Origin: Centroberyx gerrardi
Taxonomy: Eukaryota; Chordata; Actinopteri; Beryciformes; Berycidae
Length of the DNA stretch: 64,000 nt
Direction of reading: 5' to 3'
Assembly: GCF_048128805.1 (NCBI RefSeq)
Contig: NC_136010.1
Location: 28,693,980-28,757,979, forward strand
Shown: positions 53,343-64,000 of the stretch, in pieces
Layout: each line of letters begins with the position of its first letter
Numbering within the stretch: the first letter of the stretch is position 1
The notes under the pieces: model-generated
Told to the model about the DNA's origin: nothing
What the model saw: the letters and a program-made list of their open reading frames with translations, nothing else
The model's database searches: none
Made by a program: the position numbers and the translations under genes

Positions 53343-56300
53343 GGGTAGTGAATTAGTTGTGAAATAGAACTCGTTGTGAATTTGGTAGTGACAATTTTGT
53401 TTGATAAGGTGATGAGTTTGCTTTTGTTTTGAACTGACTGAGATCCTCCCCAGCCTGCAATGAAGAAAGTCAGGATGCTTTGTATAAAACTTTTTTTGCC
53501 CTGCTTTTTTAAACAGGGCAAGCAGTGTCTGATCAACATTAGATCTGAGCTTCCTCATAAAGAAAAGCTTTTGCTGTGCCTTGCCCTATATCCTCACTGT
53601 GTTGCTGTTCCAGGTCAGCTGGTGGTCAGTGATTGCAGGCATTTGTACTCTGGCACAATCTCAACGTCTGCGCTGTATATTGATAATGAGAGATGGTCTG
53701 GTTTGTTTTTCCTTAAGTTACTTTGCATTTACAGCAATGCAGACATTTCTTTTTTTTTTTTTAATTTCTTTATTAAAGTTTGTCCATATACAAGTGCTTT
53801 TGTGCCTTATTTTGGTCATAAAGAATTATGGCACATGAGCCACTGTTTACATTTTTTTTAAATAAATAAAAAGCAATATTATCTTTTGCCTTTGCATTTT
53901 TTTCTGCTGTACTGAAAACCATGTGGATCTGTGACCCCAACGACGTACACGAACCGTGAGTTTTGTGCACCGTTTTCTACAAAGAACTCTGTAAAGTTGG
54001 CCGATTGGCTGAGGCACAAAAGAGATGGTTCTGTTCATCAGTCAAGCAGGTGTTTTATTTACAAGCAGTGCAGTCCCATGCAGATAATATACAGTGCAGA
54101 CAAAAATTTGGCCAATTGAAGCCCGTTTTTTTCGGGTTTAAAACAGAGGATCGTCCAGTGCAGCACAGAAGACAGGTGACAAACAATTCATTCGTGAAAA
54201 GTACATTAATAAATATACATTTAATTGCAAAGACTATACGTCTCTTGTCTTTTTATTCACACTGCAATGTTTTGTGTAAATGAGTAAAACTACAAATGTG
54301 TCGCTATGTATTACCTCTACCCAAGGGCGTAACTTTGGTTTGAGAAGTGGGGGGGACACAATAAAACGGGGAGTCTGGGGGTACTCCCCCAGAAAAAAAA
54401 ATGCAATTTGAATCCCATTTCCTGCATTTCTACATACATTTAGGGACTACGGCAACCAATATAAAATCCGGGAAATAATTAAGTTGGTCATCATGCTAAA
54501 TTCTGCCAGAATAGTACTAAATATGCATAAGAAAAACTCTTACTTTCTGTATTGTTTAACCCACAACTTTACTGAACTTCACATGTTGAGTTATTCAATT
54601 ATGGATATAAATATATTTTGAAGAATAGGACTGACAGATCTATGGTACATTATTGTGGCACTATCGATAATGTGTCATTTGCAACTTCAACAAACATACA
54701 AAATGTATCAAAGAATATGAATCTTTTTTTTTTAGAAGTTTTTTAGAAGTCACACACTGTCAATACTATAAGAGCACTGCCAATGAATGTGTTAGCTTTT
54801 TTTTATGTAAGTCTAGTGTGTAGTTATCTTTATTATGAGTATTGGTTATACCTGAGATTAGATAGTCTTTGGTTCTACCTTTTCACAGTGTCACTCAAAA
54901 TACATGCCTTTTGTAATCCCCTTTTTTATGATCCTTCAAGAACTTCTTACCTTCATGTATCCATACTTAATGTTTACCTTTTAAGATGAAAGACAGACAG
55001 TCAATTAATCAAACTTTTAATATAAAGAACATTTCTTTATTCTCCTCCTTCATCTCACCCTTCAACCCCATCTCTCTATTTATCCTAACTCCCGTTTTAA
55101 TATAAGTGCTGACTCCGCCCACCCGGGCCAGTTACGGCGTACGCCGGTAGTAATTACAAGTGGACCCTATCCTACAGTCCCTGCTCTCAGCGGAGGGAGG
55201 GGGGCTACGCTGTGTGGGAAGCGCTGTGATAGACAAGCAAGTAGAGCAAACCGGCATCAGTCATACCAATTTATTGCCAAATGCTTTGGGATTCAACACA
55301 TTAACATTGCTTCCCATGGTCAGAAAAAGTCGGCAGATTTGTCGCTAGTCGCTTTTGAGAAATAAAGTCGCCAGGGGGGTCTGAAAAGGCTAAGTCTAGC
55401 GACAAAGTCGCACAGACGCCAAAATGTACTATAGAACTGCGTAGGCAGGCTGTCCGTGTCCGCTACTCGTCCGTGGCAATTTTTTGGACTATATCAGGGC
55501 CTTACAATACGAGATATTACAATATACGAGAGAGCAAACGCAGCGATAACCGGCAACACAGACACCTCTATGCCGGTAAGATGTAATTAGAAGTGGCTAT
55601 GCAGCGTTGTGTGTGCGTTTGCATCTTACTTTCTAGAGGGCACGGGATATCCCCGTGACAAACTCCTGCCGCTTTGAAGTTATCAGTCACATGAGGAGTT
55701 CTTCATTATCATCATTTCAAGACTAGCCTACTTACTACTTGCCTGTAAGTCCAAGTTTTCTTAAAGGCTGTGTTGCAGAAATAATGAGATTTCTCAACCA
55801 CATGACATGTACAGCCTACTTAAAGTTAGCACATTTGCAATGATTTCATGTAATAAAAACTTGCCTACCTTAATTTGGTCTTCGCTTGCCATCCTTTGAT
55901 TCTTAGCTCTGTCTTTCTATTCCTCTTGCAGCACTTCCTTGCACTCCAGCTAAATGATTGTCCTTCACATGTCGTGTCGTGACGTGACGTGTCCTTCACT
56001 CTCCAATGATTTAGCAATCCTGCACATAGATCCTGCCCGAGTGAGGTATGGTGGCAGGCCATGGGGCAGGCAAGCGCTCTCTCCACAGTAGGGTCTGGCT
56101 GCAGACGTCTAGCGACGGGCCCCTGTCTGGCTGCTCAAGCCCATACTGTACTGTAGGCCACATACTGTATGTCTGCAGCCCAGAGAAGGGGACGGGACTT
56201 CAAAACGGGTCTCACCGTAAATTCATTGATTTTAATCTCAAAATAAAAGTTTGATGACTTCCATCGGAAATTCGCTGATTTTCCTCTCAAAATAAAAGTT

Positions 56301-58130
56301 TGATAATGTAGGGCTACTTCGGAACCTACAGCCATTTCAAACGATTTATAACAAGTGAAACAGAAAACAATTAAGTATAACTTCCAAATATTATTTTTGC
56401 TTTCCGCTTTTACCCCTTAATTTTTTCTTTCCCCTTTTTTTTGGAATATTATTAGAACTGCCACCTGTGATTGTAAAATGAAAATAAAAAAAAACCGAAA
56501 AAACAAACAAACAAATATCCTGTTCTATGTGCCTATATAGCTTACATGTGAACAGTGGTGCAGCTGAGTTAAATTCTTCATCAGATAAATTCATAGTAGC
56601 CTACACCTCAAAGTAAGCAGTATCAATCTGAAGTAAGTTATAGAAAATAATGGATTTCAGTAGGAATATACGTACTTTACTGCTTCAAAAGACCTGAAGG
56701 GATTATTTTCAACACGTTTTATTTTTGCCAAGCTTCAACATTTTTCAGAAATTTTTTGAAGAAGACCAATCTAATGATTAGAAAAGACCAATCATCTTTG
56801 AACTAGAACACTAGTTTATAACAGGTGGATGGTTTGAGAGCCCCAGTCCACAGAGAGCAGCTGTAATATGTCAGTACAAGGTAAGATTCAGCAAAAGCAA
56901 GGTGGGAAAATCTAGGCTACTGTAGGTGTTATTGTAACAGATAAATAATTGAACATGCTTACTTCCAATATATATGCTACGGTCCTGTTTAGATAAATGG
57001 CTTTATCATCAGAAAGGATCACAAACAACAAAAAATGATCTAAAATCACTCAAAAAACATGCCACTGGAGCATATAAACCCGCCTCACGTGCCGAAAGTA
57101 AGCTTAAAAAAGATGGGGATGCTTACCTCACACCTTACAACCTTCTTTGACTTCATTTGAGCATGCATTACATCTGAATACATATGGATTTACTAACTAG
57201 TGAGAAGTGTCAGGTGGTTCTTGAAGAGCAGGAGTTTCTGTAACAGAAGAAACTCAGTGGCTCAGTGTCTTACAGAGAACAGTTAGCACACAAAAATCAA
57301 CATCATCATCATGATTAGCCTACATGACAGGGTGAAAACAGTTTCATTTGTGAAACACTGGCTCCAGTAGAGGTGAAAAGGGTGTTACCAAGTCATTGCT
57401 GTCTGTGACTGATGTATGAACCATCTCACATTGAAAATGCTCAACATTAAGTTAAGAATAAACCTCCTCACATGAGTAAAACTGCAGAGCCACCTGCTGC
57501 CTGATGTGTGCCATGAACTTGACTCCCTGTAAGAAACACAACATAACGCTCAACACACAATAGACACGAGTGGGGCACAAATCACAGATGCAGAGTTTAG
57601 TCTATGATCTACCGAACCTTTCTATCTTTAACTAAGTTAACTTGTCCAACGTTAACCCATGGATGTGTTAGCTGACTCCGTAACGTTATGCTAACCGTAC
57701 CAACGTTAGCTTAGCTCAACTTTATCCAGACTGAATCACTTCACATCGGATGTAAGATTTATGCAAATAAAGCCAATGTTATGTGATTGAATAAATTATA
57801 CGATCATACCTTTGTGAAGGTTGGATTACTTACTTTGTAATAGTTATTCAGATTTTACTCCTGTGTTAGATAACAGACTGCCTTGTGGATTCACCTGTGG
57901 AACTGTAAATAAACTGTTTGGGTTTTTTTTGGTTTTTTTTAATCTTTCTACATCACAGCGTAGGAGGATGGATACAATGTAACATTAATGAGTGAGTAAA
58001 TTGATGTTCCTGGATTACCTTGGCATTATTCATAATAAGAAAACTAGACTATGTTACTTTTGAATGCTCAATACCAAAAACGTCAGCCAATGTAGGCTAC
58101 ATTAGTTAGACGTTACTATTATGTGTCTCT
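53343..58130. other. repeat-rich intergenic DNA, no gene recognised
   Basis: Contains ORF-like stretches without domains. A hAT-terminus-like CAAGGGCGTAACTTTGGTTT with a G-rich hairpin (about 54,323-54,395) has no partner end found. A two-copy roughly 49-bp tandem repeat (about 56,216-56,314, ATTTTAATCTCAAAATAAAA type) is also present. At 57,630-57,720 there are several AACGTTAGC/CTAACGTT words like those in the szrd1 intron. Confidence 0.4.
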
Positions 58131-58134
58131 ACCT

Positions 58135-58605
58135 TAGATGTAAATCAATTAGAACTTTATTGTTGTGTCCCTGAGCGGAAAGTTGTTTGGCATGCAGAGC
58201 AGATATGTCCACATACAAAAACAAATATATAAACAGGATACACCCATAACACAAGGATAAAAAAAAACATAAAAGACAGTAAGATGGAAAATGGCCAAGA
58301 CAATAAAGAAGTTTAAAGAATAACTATACCTGCAGCAAGTTACTGCTGTGTGGACAAAATTATTTTTTAAATTTATTATCCACCACCTAACTTTGCCTTC
58401 AATGACTGAGTTATCACGTATCAGAGGTTGTTTTCTAAAGTCAACAATCATGTCCTGGGTGTTTACACATTCAGTACAAGGAAGTTAACTGGACCATGCC
58501 CACTCTGTCATCTACCGTGCTGCAACAGCCATTTGAGTATAAAATATACAACAAAGGGGAAAGAACACATCCCTGGGGGGAACCAGTAGATGAATAACAC
58601 TTCAA
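58135..58605 (-). pseudogene. Rex1-like LINE fragment (RT motif and 3' end)
   Basis: The minus strand reads STGSPQGCVLSPLLYILY near 58,580, the RT GSPQGCVLSP motif. Then, after an internal deletion that removes the YADD-type segment, MIVDFRKQPLIRDNSVIEG (58,451 downward). It ends at AGGGACACAACAATAAAGTT, a typical fish LINE 3' terminus at about 58,150. Stops interrupt the frame. Confidence 0.8.
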
Positions 58606-58891
58606 CGAAAGGAACTGTTCACCAGCACACATTAGCATCTGCTTGGTTCTTGATCTGTTGGATTATAGACATTTTATAGAGGATGATGGTTTATTTTCTT
58701 TCTTGTATTGTTTCTCTTTATAATTGCCACAGAACAATTCAAATATTCCCCAAATCATCAGGTATAACTCAGTGAAAAATGTGAACTAATGTCAATTCAT
58801 GATTGAAGGATTGCAGGAGTAAACTTAACTCATGACTCCTGTCTCACTTTAAATGTGGAAAAAAACAGTGACCATGTACTTTACTATTAAA

Positions 58892-60852
58892 CAGTGGTGT
58901 AGTCTAGTTTATTGTAGTAGGTATACTGTGATGATTCCCTCCCAGCCTCGTACACACGTCCCGGAGCGACAACCCCATAAACACCACCACACTCACTAAC
59001 GCATATCTCCTTTAGTATGCCACAATAGAATAGAATAGTGATTCTCAGGGGCGTTGTTAGGATTTCAGAACATCAGGGGCTCAGCCCAGAGGAAGTCACA
59101 GAACTATAGTAGGGGGGTCCGGGGGCATCCCCCCCCCCCAGGAGAAATTTTTTTAAATTTAAACAGCAAAATGCATCAATCTGGTGTAATTTGACATGAA
59201 CATGGGTGTAAATGAAGCAGCATAGTAAACAGTTTGAGCAGCAGTCTGTACAGGCCAACAGTGATACAGTATATTGTAGTCTGTCTGTCTCTGTCCTCAG
59301 GCCTGCCTCCTGAATTCTTCTCTTGTCACTTATTTGTCTCCTCCCATCATCTCTCTTTGTCTCTGTCTCCTCTCTCTTGTTCATTTCAGGTTTTGCCAAA
59401 AATGAACAGAGACACAGTTATCAATTAATATATAAAACTTTAAATATACATGATATACTATAGGCTATGTGCTCATCTGTCTCTTTACTGTAAAAAAAGA
59501 TCCAATCCAATCGTAATCCAGTGAGTTATATTTAATCAAAAGTTATATTTCTATATATTTCACTACATATATCACTATATTACTACAACCTAATAGTGAG
59601 CTACTTTGGTTTGTTTGTTATGTATGGAAACTTAACGTTAAGCATAACTCATTTTAAGAAGTAAATTATTTAACCTGTGATGTCCTTCTGTTAGGAAGCT
59701 GATATTTTCAATGCCACATCAAAGATCACCATGAAAAGCCTAATCCATTCTGAATGGCTGGAGGATGGCTGGAGGCACAAATTAAAAATTACATTTTTAA
59801 ACATTTTCTCACGTTTAAGGGAAACAATGTCTTCACTTGAAAATAATATAGATGTTTCATGTGAAGAGAATTCGTTTTTGCATTTAATGTTCAGCTGCCC
59901 ACATAAGTAGACCTGAATGGGAGGATTCAGTAACTAACTGACTAACCTGCTGACTGGAGAGAAATAGTAACATTTTGTTTACAGTGATCCAATATTATAT
60001 TGAAGATGTTGAGCTGCTGTAGCTTGTAGGCATCTAACCATGAAGCTATCAACCAAGTGTCAGTCCAAGCTAACACTCCAGTCTCCATCTGACCGCCTAT
60101 AGTCAACTCGCCACCACACAGCTGCCTGATTTTTGCTGTCTTTCCAGATATGGATAATCAATCACTTGATTAAACTAACCTATAACATATCTTACCTTTC
60201 TTCCTCTTTTGAAAACGTGAAGATCCATAACCTGTCTTGTCTTTTCCTGACATTGTGTTTCCTGGCTGTAGCCTACCTTGCCTTCTCTGACCTAGACTAG
60301 GACCGACCGATTAAAATCATCCATAATGTAGCCTATTCCTTTAGTTCGACTCAAACTACACGATGACAGATTGGCAGAGCCTGCTACCAAACAGACACAC
60401 ATAGCAAGCAGCGACAGGTGAGTTCGATTTGTGTCCCGGCCTGTACCTCGATGCACCCAAAGCCGGGCTTTAAAGTTGGCTCACGTAAAATAAACGGCCC
60501 GCTCTGACTTCTAACTCGAATTTACCCCGCACTCTGTGCGGGCAGATCTCTGTAGACAGCGCTCACAATGGAGCGTGGATGGTGAGAGGCGACAGAAACA
60601 CAGACAGAGCGCACAGGGTGAATTTTATGAATGGAAGCGTGAATGGAGGAGATGCCTTCCCCTGCAAAACTTATTTTATTGCAGTTATACTCTACCCGGT
60701 ATTTGCGAAACAAAATCACTGAAGTGAAAGTTCTGTCACAAAACTATATTGTTACGTATCCTTGCGCATTTGTAAGTGGGTATACGGAAATCCTGGAGCC
60801 TTCTTAGTGGGTATACGGCGTATACCTGCGTATCACGTAGACTACACCACTG
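58892..60852. mobile_element. non-autonomous hAT element with exact 8-bp target duplication
   Basis: Ends are CAGTGGTGTAGTCTA (58,892) and its reverse complement TAGACTACACCACTG (to 60,852), a 15-bp perfect terminal inverted repeat. The octamer CTATTAAA directly flanks both sides (58,884-58,891 and 60,853-60,860), the hAT hallmark. The 1,961-bp body has no transposase-like ORF. It includes a CAGGGGCGTTGTTAGG segment with a G/C-run hairpin near 59,045-59,145 that may be a nested element end. Confidence 0.9.
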
Positions 60853-60860
60853 CTATTAAA

Positions 60861-61200
60861 CAAAAACATGACTATCCTGACATTTTTTAAAAGGTCAAAA
60901 AATAAGAAATGGCACTGAATTTAAATATCTAGCGATTCTTCTAGATCCTACACTGTGACATTTTTTTTCCACTTTTCATATTGCATCACATGCTAGTCTC
61001 AAGCATGCAAAAAAACATGAAACCATTAGAATCACTTTATAAACAAGCACTCAAAATCTCTGACAGAAAACTTATCATCACTCATATTCTCTGTAAGCAT
61101 ATGTTAAACTTTCATAATTTCAGATGTCCGTTTAGTATTCAAGATAATGCTGCTCCTCCACCATTGAAGTATTTTGTTCAACTCCCCTCCTCATCAGAAC
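60861..61200 (+). pseudogene. LINE ORF2 C-terminal fragment
   Basis: The plus strand reads GTEFKYLAILLDPTL near 60,912, then MKPLESLYKQALKISDRK and APPPLKYFVQLPS, the region after the RT palm in CR1/L2-type ORF2 proteins. The frame is interrupted. The hAT element above inserted next to or within this LINE remnant. Confidence 0.7.
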
Positions 61201-61274
61201 AACAGGGCTACAAGATCAGCCACTAGAGGGGACTGTAGCAGTCCCAAACGAGCTCTGGGTAGGAGATTGAACGA

Positions 61275-61315
61275 GGCCGATTGTGCAAAGGTGGTACACC
61301 TTTGCACAATCGGCC
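61275..61315. repeat. perfect 19-bp hairpin
   Basis: Arms GGCCGATTGTGCAAAGGTG (61275-61293) and its exact reverse complement (61297-61315) flank a 3-nt loop GTA, about 570 bp upstream of the szrd1 start. Confidence 0.9.
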
Positions 61316-61880
61316 TTCTCATTTAAAGCAATAAAAAAACAAGGAAATAATCTTCCCTCTGCCCTGAAAGTTTGCACAAACGTACAGTCTATGGGTACAA
61401 CGCATCATCTGTCATTATTGTTTAGACTTATTTTGTTGTTCATTGTCCCTGAATAAACTTAATAAACACAATAAATAATTAATGGAGTGTGAACAACTGT
61501 AAAACTATAAAATAAGTTTGCGAGTGATTCAGGCTCCCGCCCATCAGCTGTTACAGTGTAACCCAACCTGGTTACATGCTTTGGTTTGTCACACTGGAGC
61601 CTCTGCTTTGCATCCACAGGAGCAGGATAATAACAGATGCTAGATTGGTCGTTAAAACATACCGTTGCGCACGCAGTACATATTTAATCTACCTAAAGGC
61701 CGTTGGGCTTCTAGCCCATGTCTACCCAGCTGTGTGGACGGGGTTGCACACTTGACACACTGTGGAAATGGGGGCTGGAGTCCTGTCAGTCTGATGTCAG
61801 AGGCTCCGGACAACCGAGAGGCGGATCTGACGAAGCCCCAGGACAGCCAACTCCGCAGCGTGTCTGAAACAAAATGAAAC
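61316..61880 (+). promoter_or_regulatory. szrd1 upstream region and 5' UTR
   Basis: No other gene seen. A GC-richer stretch with CpGs at about 61,730-61,870 precedes the ATG and probably holds the 5' UTR. An upstream ATG at 61,874 (AAAATGAAACATGG) precedes the szrd1 start out of frame. Confidence 0.35.
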
Positions 61881-63517
61881 ATGGATGAGGAGGTCGCCGA
61901 AAGTTGGGAGGAAGCTGCTGACAGCGGGGTAAGAAATCAGAGGCTATATATATATATGAAAAGTTAGAGATGAGTATTTAGTTCGGCTTGTCGATACTTT
62001 TGCAAGCCTGTTTGTTTTAACGCTGTTGGTATGAGAAGTCCCTATATCCCATGTCACGTCTCCCACAGGCCAACAGCTAACGGTAGCTAACGAAACTTGG
62101 CGAGCTAACGAGAAACGCTTAGGCTACGCTTAGCCAGCTAGGTGATGTTTTTTTTTATTTTGCCTGAAACATTGTCTTTGGCTAACGACGGTAGTTGGCT
62201 AGCCAACAAGCATACGGTAGCTAAACTAATGCAATTAATTCTGGGTTGGCTAAACTGCTCTGACATTTCGTCTGGAGAAGCTAACGTTAGCTAACGTTAC
62301 TTGTTAGCCCCGATACTTGCCGTTCTCTTGTATAGACAACTTAACACCAAACTCTATTCAAAAATCTGCCAACTGAATGCTGCCTTAGGTACGTATCGGA
62401 AAACGTACACACACCTCCTACAATATGACTAAAGAGCTTTAACGAATCATTGGGAGCTACTTTTATATTCGGCATACATGTAATACATCAGTCAGTTCTT
62501 ATTTGAAGAAAATTTCAACTTTAATTGGTTCGCATTTATTTCCCACACTCTTCAACCAAAATACGTCAATTTACACGGTGATGGCAGCTAGTAGAGTGTA
62601 CCAGTTTAAAAAGTAGAAATTTTACTGTAATAAAGTGATACTTAGTGGGTCGCGTGTTTACCAGAAGTGGCTTGCGTTTCGTAAAATGTCAAGTGTGTAC
62701 GATTTCCGAAAAGCAAAGTAGCATAAAATTGTATTTATTTTTTGTGTTTAGTTTGGCGTAACGCTCTATCCACACCAGAGAACGAAACGTACCGGGGCTA
62801 GCTAATGGTTAGCTTGCCAGCTAAGCTAACTTGATGCTTGCCTGCGTGTTACCAGGCCAAGCTGTTATAGCATAACCTTCTCGGCCATGTTGTCAACAGG
62901 TGGCTGGGTAGCAAGCTAGGTCATCAAGCTGGTTAATCAGTGAGTTGTCAGTGGTTAACGTTACCTAGTTTGCTAGGCTATCGCTAGCTAATCACGTCAA
63001 CAACGTGGCTTTGGGAATAAGTTGGCCAGAATGCTCTAGCAGCTAGCAAGTTAGCTAGCTAGCGAACTGTAAAGCAATGTAACGTCACAGCGTTTGATCA
63101 TGTTACCTCAGTTAAATTACACACTCACCAACCACTTAACATGTATACCGTTTCTTACTCAGCATTCAATCGTATTTTCAAAACCGTAACTTAACTAGTC
63201 AAACTTTATATGACCAATGTTCGCTTGCATATAATACCTAAATTAGCCAGCTAATGTTAGCTTGTTGACCACTGTTAAGACAGTCTTTGCCATGACTTGG
63301 CAAGTGCCCTACAGATGTATAAATAGCTTGAAACTGAGTCTAGCTTTCCATCCACTGCTCCCACTTGCTTACTACTTGCTGCACCCCCCGCCCCAGTCAA
63401 TCTGCCAGTGTTGTTTACACAGCGCTATGGCAATATTTCATGCTTGGACCTTTATTTTTCCCCACAGGAAATGGAAAGACGGTTGGAAGAGAAGCTAAGG
63501 ATCAGCCAGAAAGAAAA
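61881..63517 (+). CDS. szrd1: szrd1: SUZ RNA-binding domain-containing 1, 5' part only (exons 1-2)
   Basis: Exon 1 (61881-61928) encodes MDEEVAESWEEAADSG and ends at a GTAAGA donor. Exon 2 (63468-63517), after CCACAG, encodes EMERRLEEKLRISQKE plus 2 nt, then GTAAGG. This is the distinctive acidic N-terminus of vertebrate SZRD1, a small (about 150-residue) protein with SUZ and SUZ-C domains implicated in RNA binding. The rest lies beyond 64,000. The start is chosen by exact family match. Transcribed away from sult. Confidence 0.93.
61929..63467 (+). other. szrd1 intron 1, rich in GCTAACGTTAGC-type words
   Basis: 1.5 kb with no gene. At least 20 scattered occurrences of GCTAAC, TAGCTA, CTAACG or GTTAGC, including AGCTAACGTTAGCTAACGTT near 62,281 and TTAGCTAGCTAGCGAAC near 63,050. 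Not a simple tandem repeat. Confidence 0.7.
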
Positions 63518-64000
63518 GTAAGGACTGCACAACTAGAAGAGACATGGCCCAGATATGTGCCTCTCTATTTAAAACCGTAATGTTACCAATTTAATGTTGT
63601 CTTGCTTATCAGCACACAACTACACTTACACACCTGGTAGAACATGACAGAAGACGTTTTTATAAATCATTAGGAGCCACTCTTTAAGTGCAGCGAACAG
63701 ATGATTCACTAAGAGGCACTTTATTTCAGTCAAATGTCAACTTTTTTCATTGGTTCACACTGCTCGCTACGCCCACTGGTGTATTTTGGTGGGAATACCA
63801 GTCAAACCATTTTTAAAGGTGAATTTTGATTTAAATAAGAGCTGCTTGGTTGATTTGATGATTGTCTCATTGAATAGTGGATCCTAATAATTCAGAAACA
63901 GTGTTAAGTCATGTTCTACCAGGAATGTGCGTTTGCCGATAAGCAAGGCAACATTGAATTGCCAGACTTTTGAATGGAGATTGGTGTGATGTTCTCTCCA
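63518..64000 (+). other. szrd1 intron 2 (partial)
   Basis: No exon seen before the window end. Confidence 0.6.

Noticed and set aside
53460-53861. 133-codon plus-strand ORF after the tandem array
   Set aside because: Ends in poly-Phe from a T run, shows no domain, and lies in repeat-rich DNA.
54323-54395. Possible hAT end CAAGGGCGTAACTTTGGTTT with G-run hairpin
   Set aside because: No matching inverted end or target duplication found within the window, so not entered as a complete element.

Overview
This is teleost fish genomic DNA. The evidence is intron-rich vertebrate genes whose exons splice in phase by hand translation, mixed with typical fish repeats: LINE 3' ends, a tRNA-derived SINE, hAT-like MITEs and microsatellites. 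I cannot name the species. The gene set (spen, tmem82, szrd1) matches genes that I recall lying close together on human 1p36, so the block looks like conserved vertebrate synteny.

Layout. 1-7,650: gene-poor DNA downstream of spen, with a long inverted-repeat element (about 1,690-2,360) and the probable spen 3' UTR (about 5,800-7,652). 7,653-33,665 (minus): spen, the large Split-ends/SHARP/MINT transcriptional corepressor. I resolved 15 coding exons, all phase-consistent, giving 3,565 residues. They encode four N-terminal RRMs, a 2,600-residue low-complexity middle in one 7.9-kb exon, and a C-terminal SPOC domain. Its introns hold a SINE, a (TA)n tract, a poly-G run and a dispersed repeat sitting next to a splice donor. 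34,150-37,100: no protein gene seen, but a promoter-like cluster (NRF1-, CCAAT- and YY1-type motifs) lies at 36,230-37,100. 37,680-41,015 (minus): tmem82, a multi-pass membrane protein with six coding exons and about 343 residues. Its intron 1 is largely filled by a palindromic pair of LTRs.

41,460-46,400 is a repeat island: a LINE 3' end, a 3.7-kb decayed L1-like element, and a dispersed repeat. 46,692-51,458 (minus): a cytosolic sulfotransferase gene of SULT1/SULT3 type with seven in-phase exons. No start codon is visible, and one intron carries a CR1/L2-type LINE whose ORF1 encodes an SGNH-esterase-like domain. 52,990-61,250: more repeats, including a five-copy tandem array, a Rex1-like LINE fragment, and a complete non-autonomous hAT element (58,892-60,852) with an exact 8-bp target duplication. 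61,881-64,000 (plus): the first two coding exons of szrd1, which runs off the window.

The genes do not form a pathway. Spen is a nuclear RNA-binding corepressor (Notch/RBPJ, nuclear receptors, X-inactivation in mammals), Tmem82 is an uncharacterised membrane protein, Sult conjugates sulfate to small molecules, and Szrd1 is a SUZ-domain RNA-binding protein. I found no new multi-gene system. The most unusual structure is the head-to-head LTR palindrome inside tmem82. All exon boundaries were derived by eye from splice consensus and phase; none was checked against transcripts or databases.
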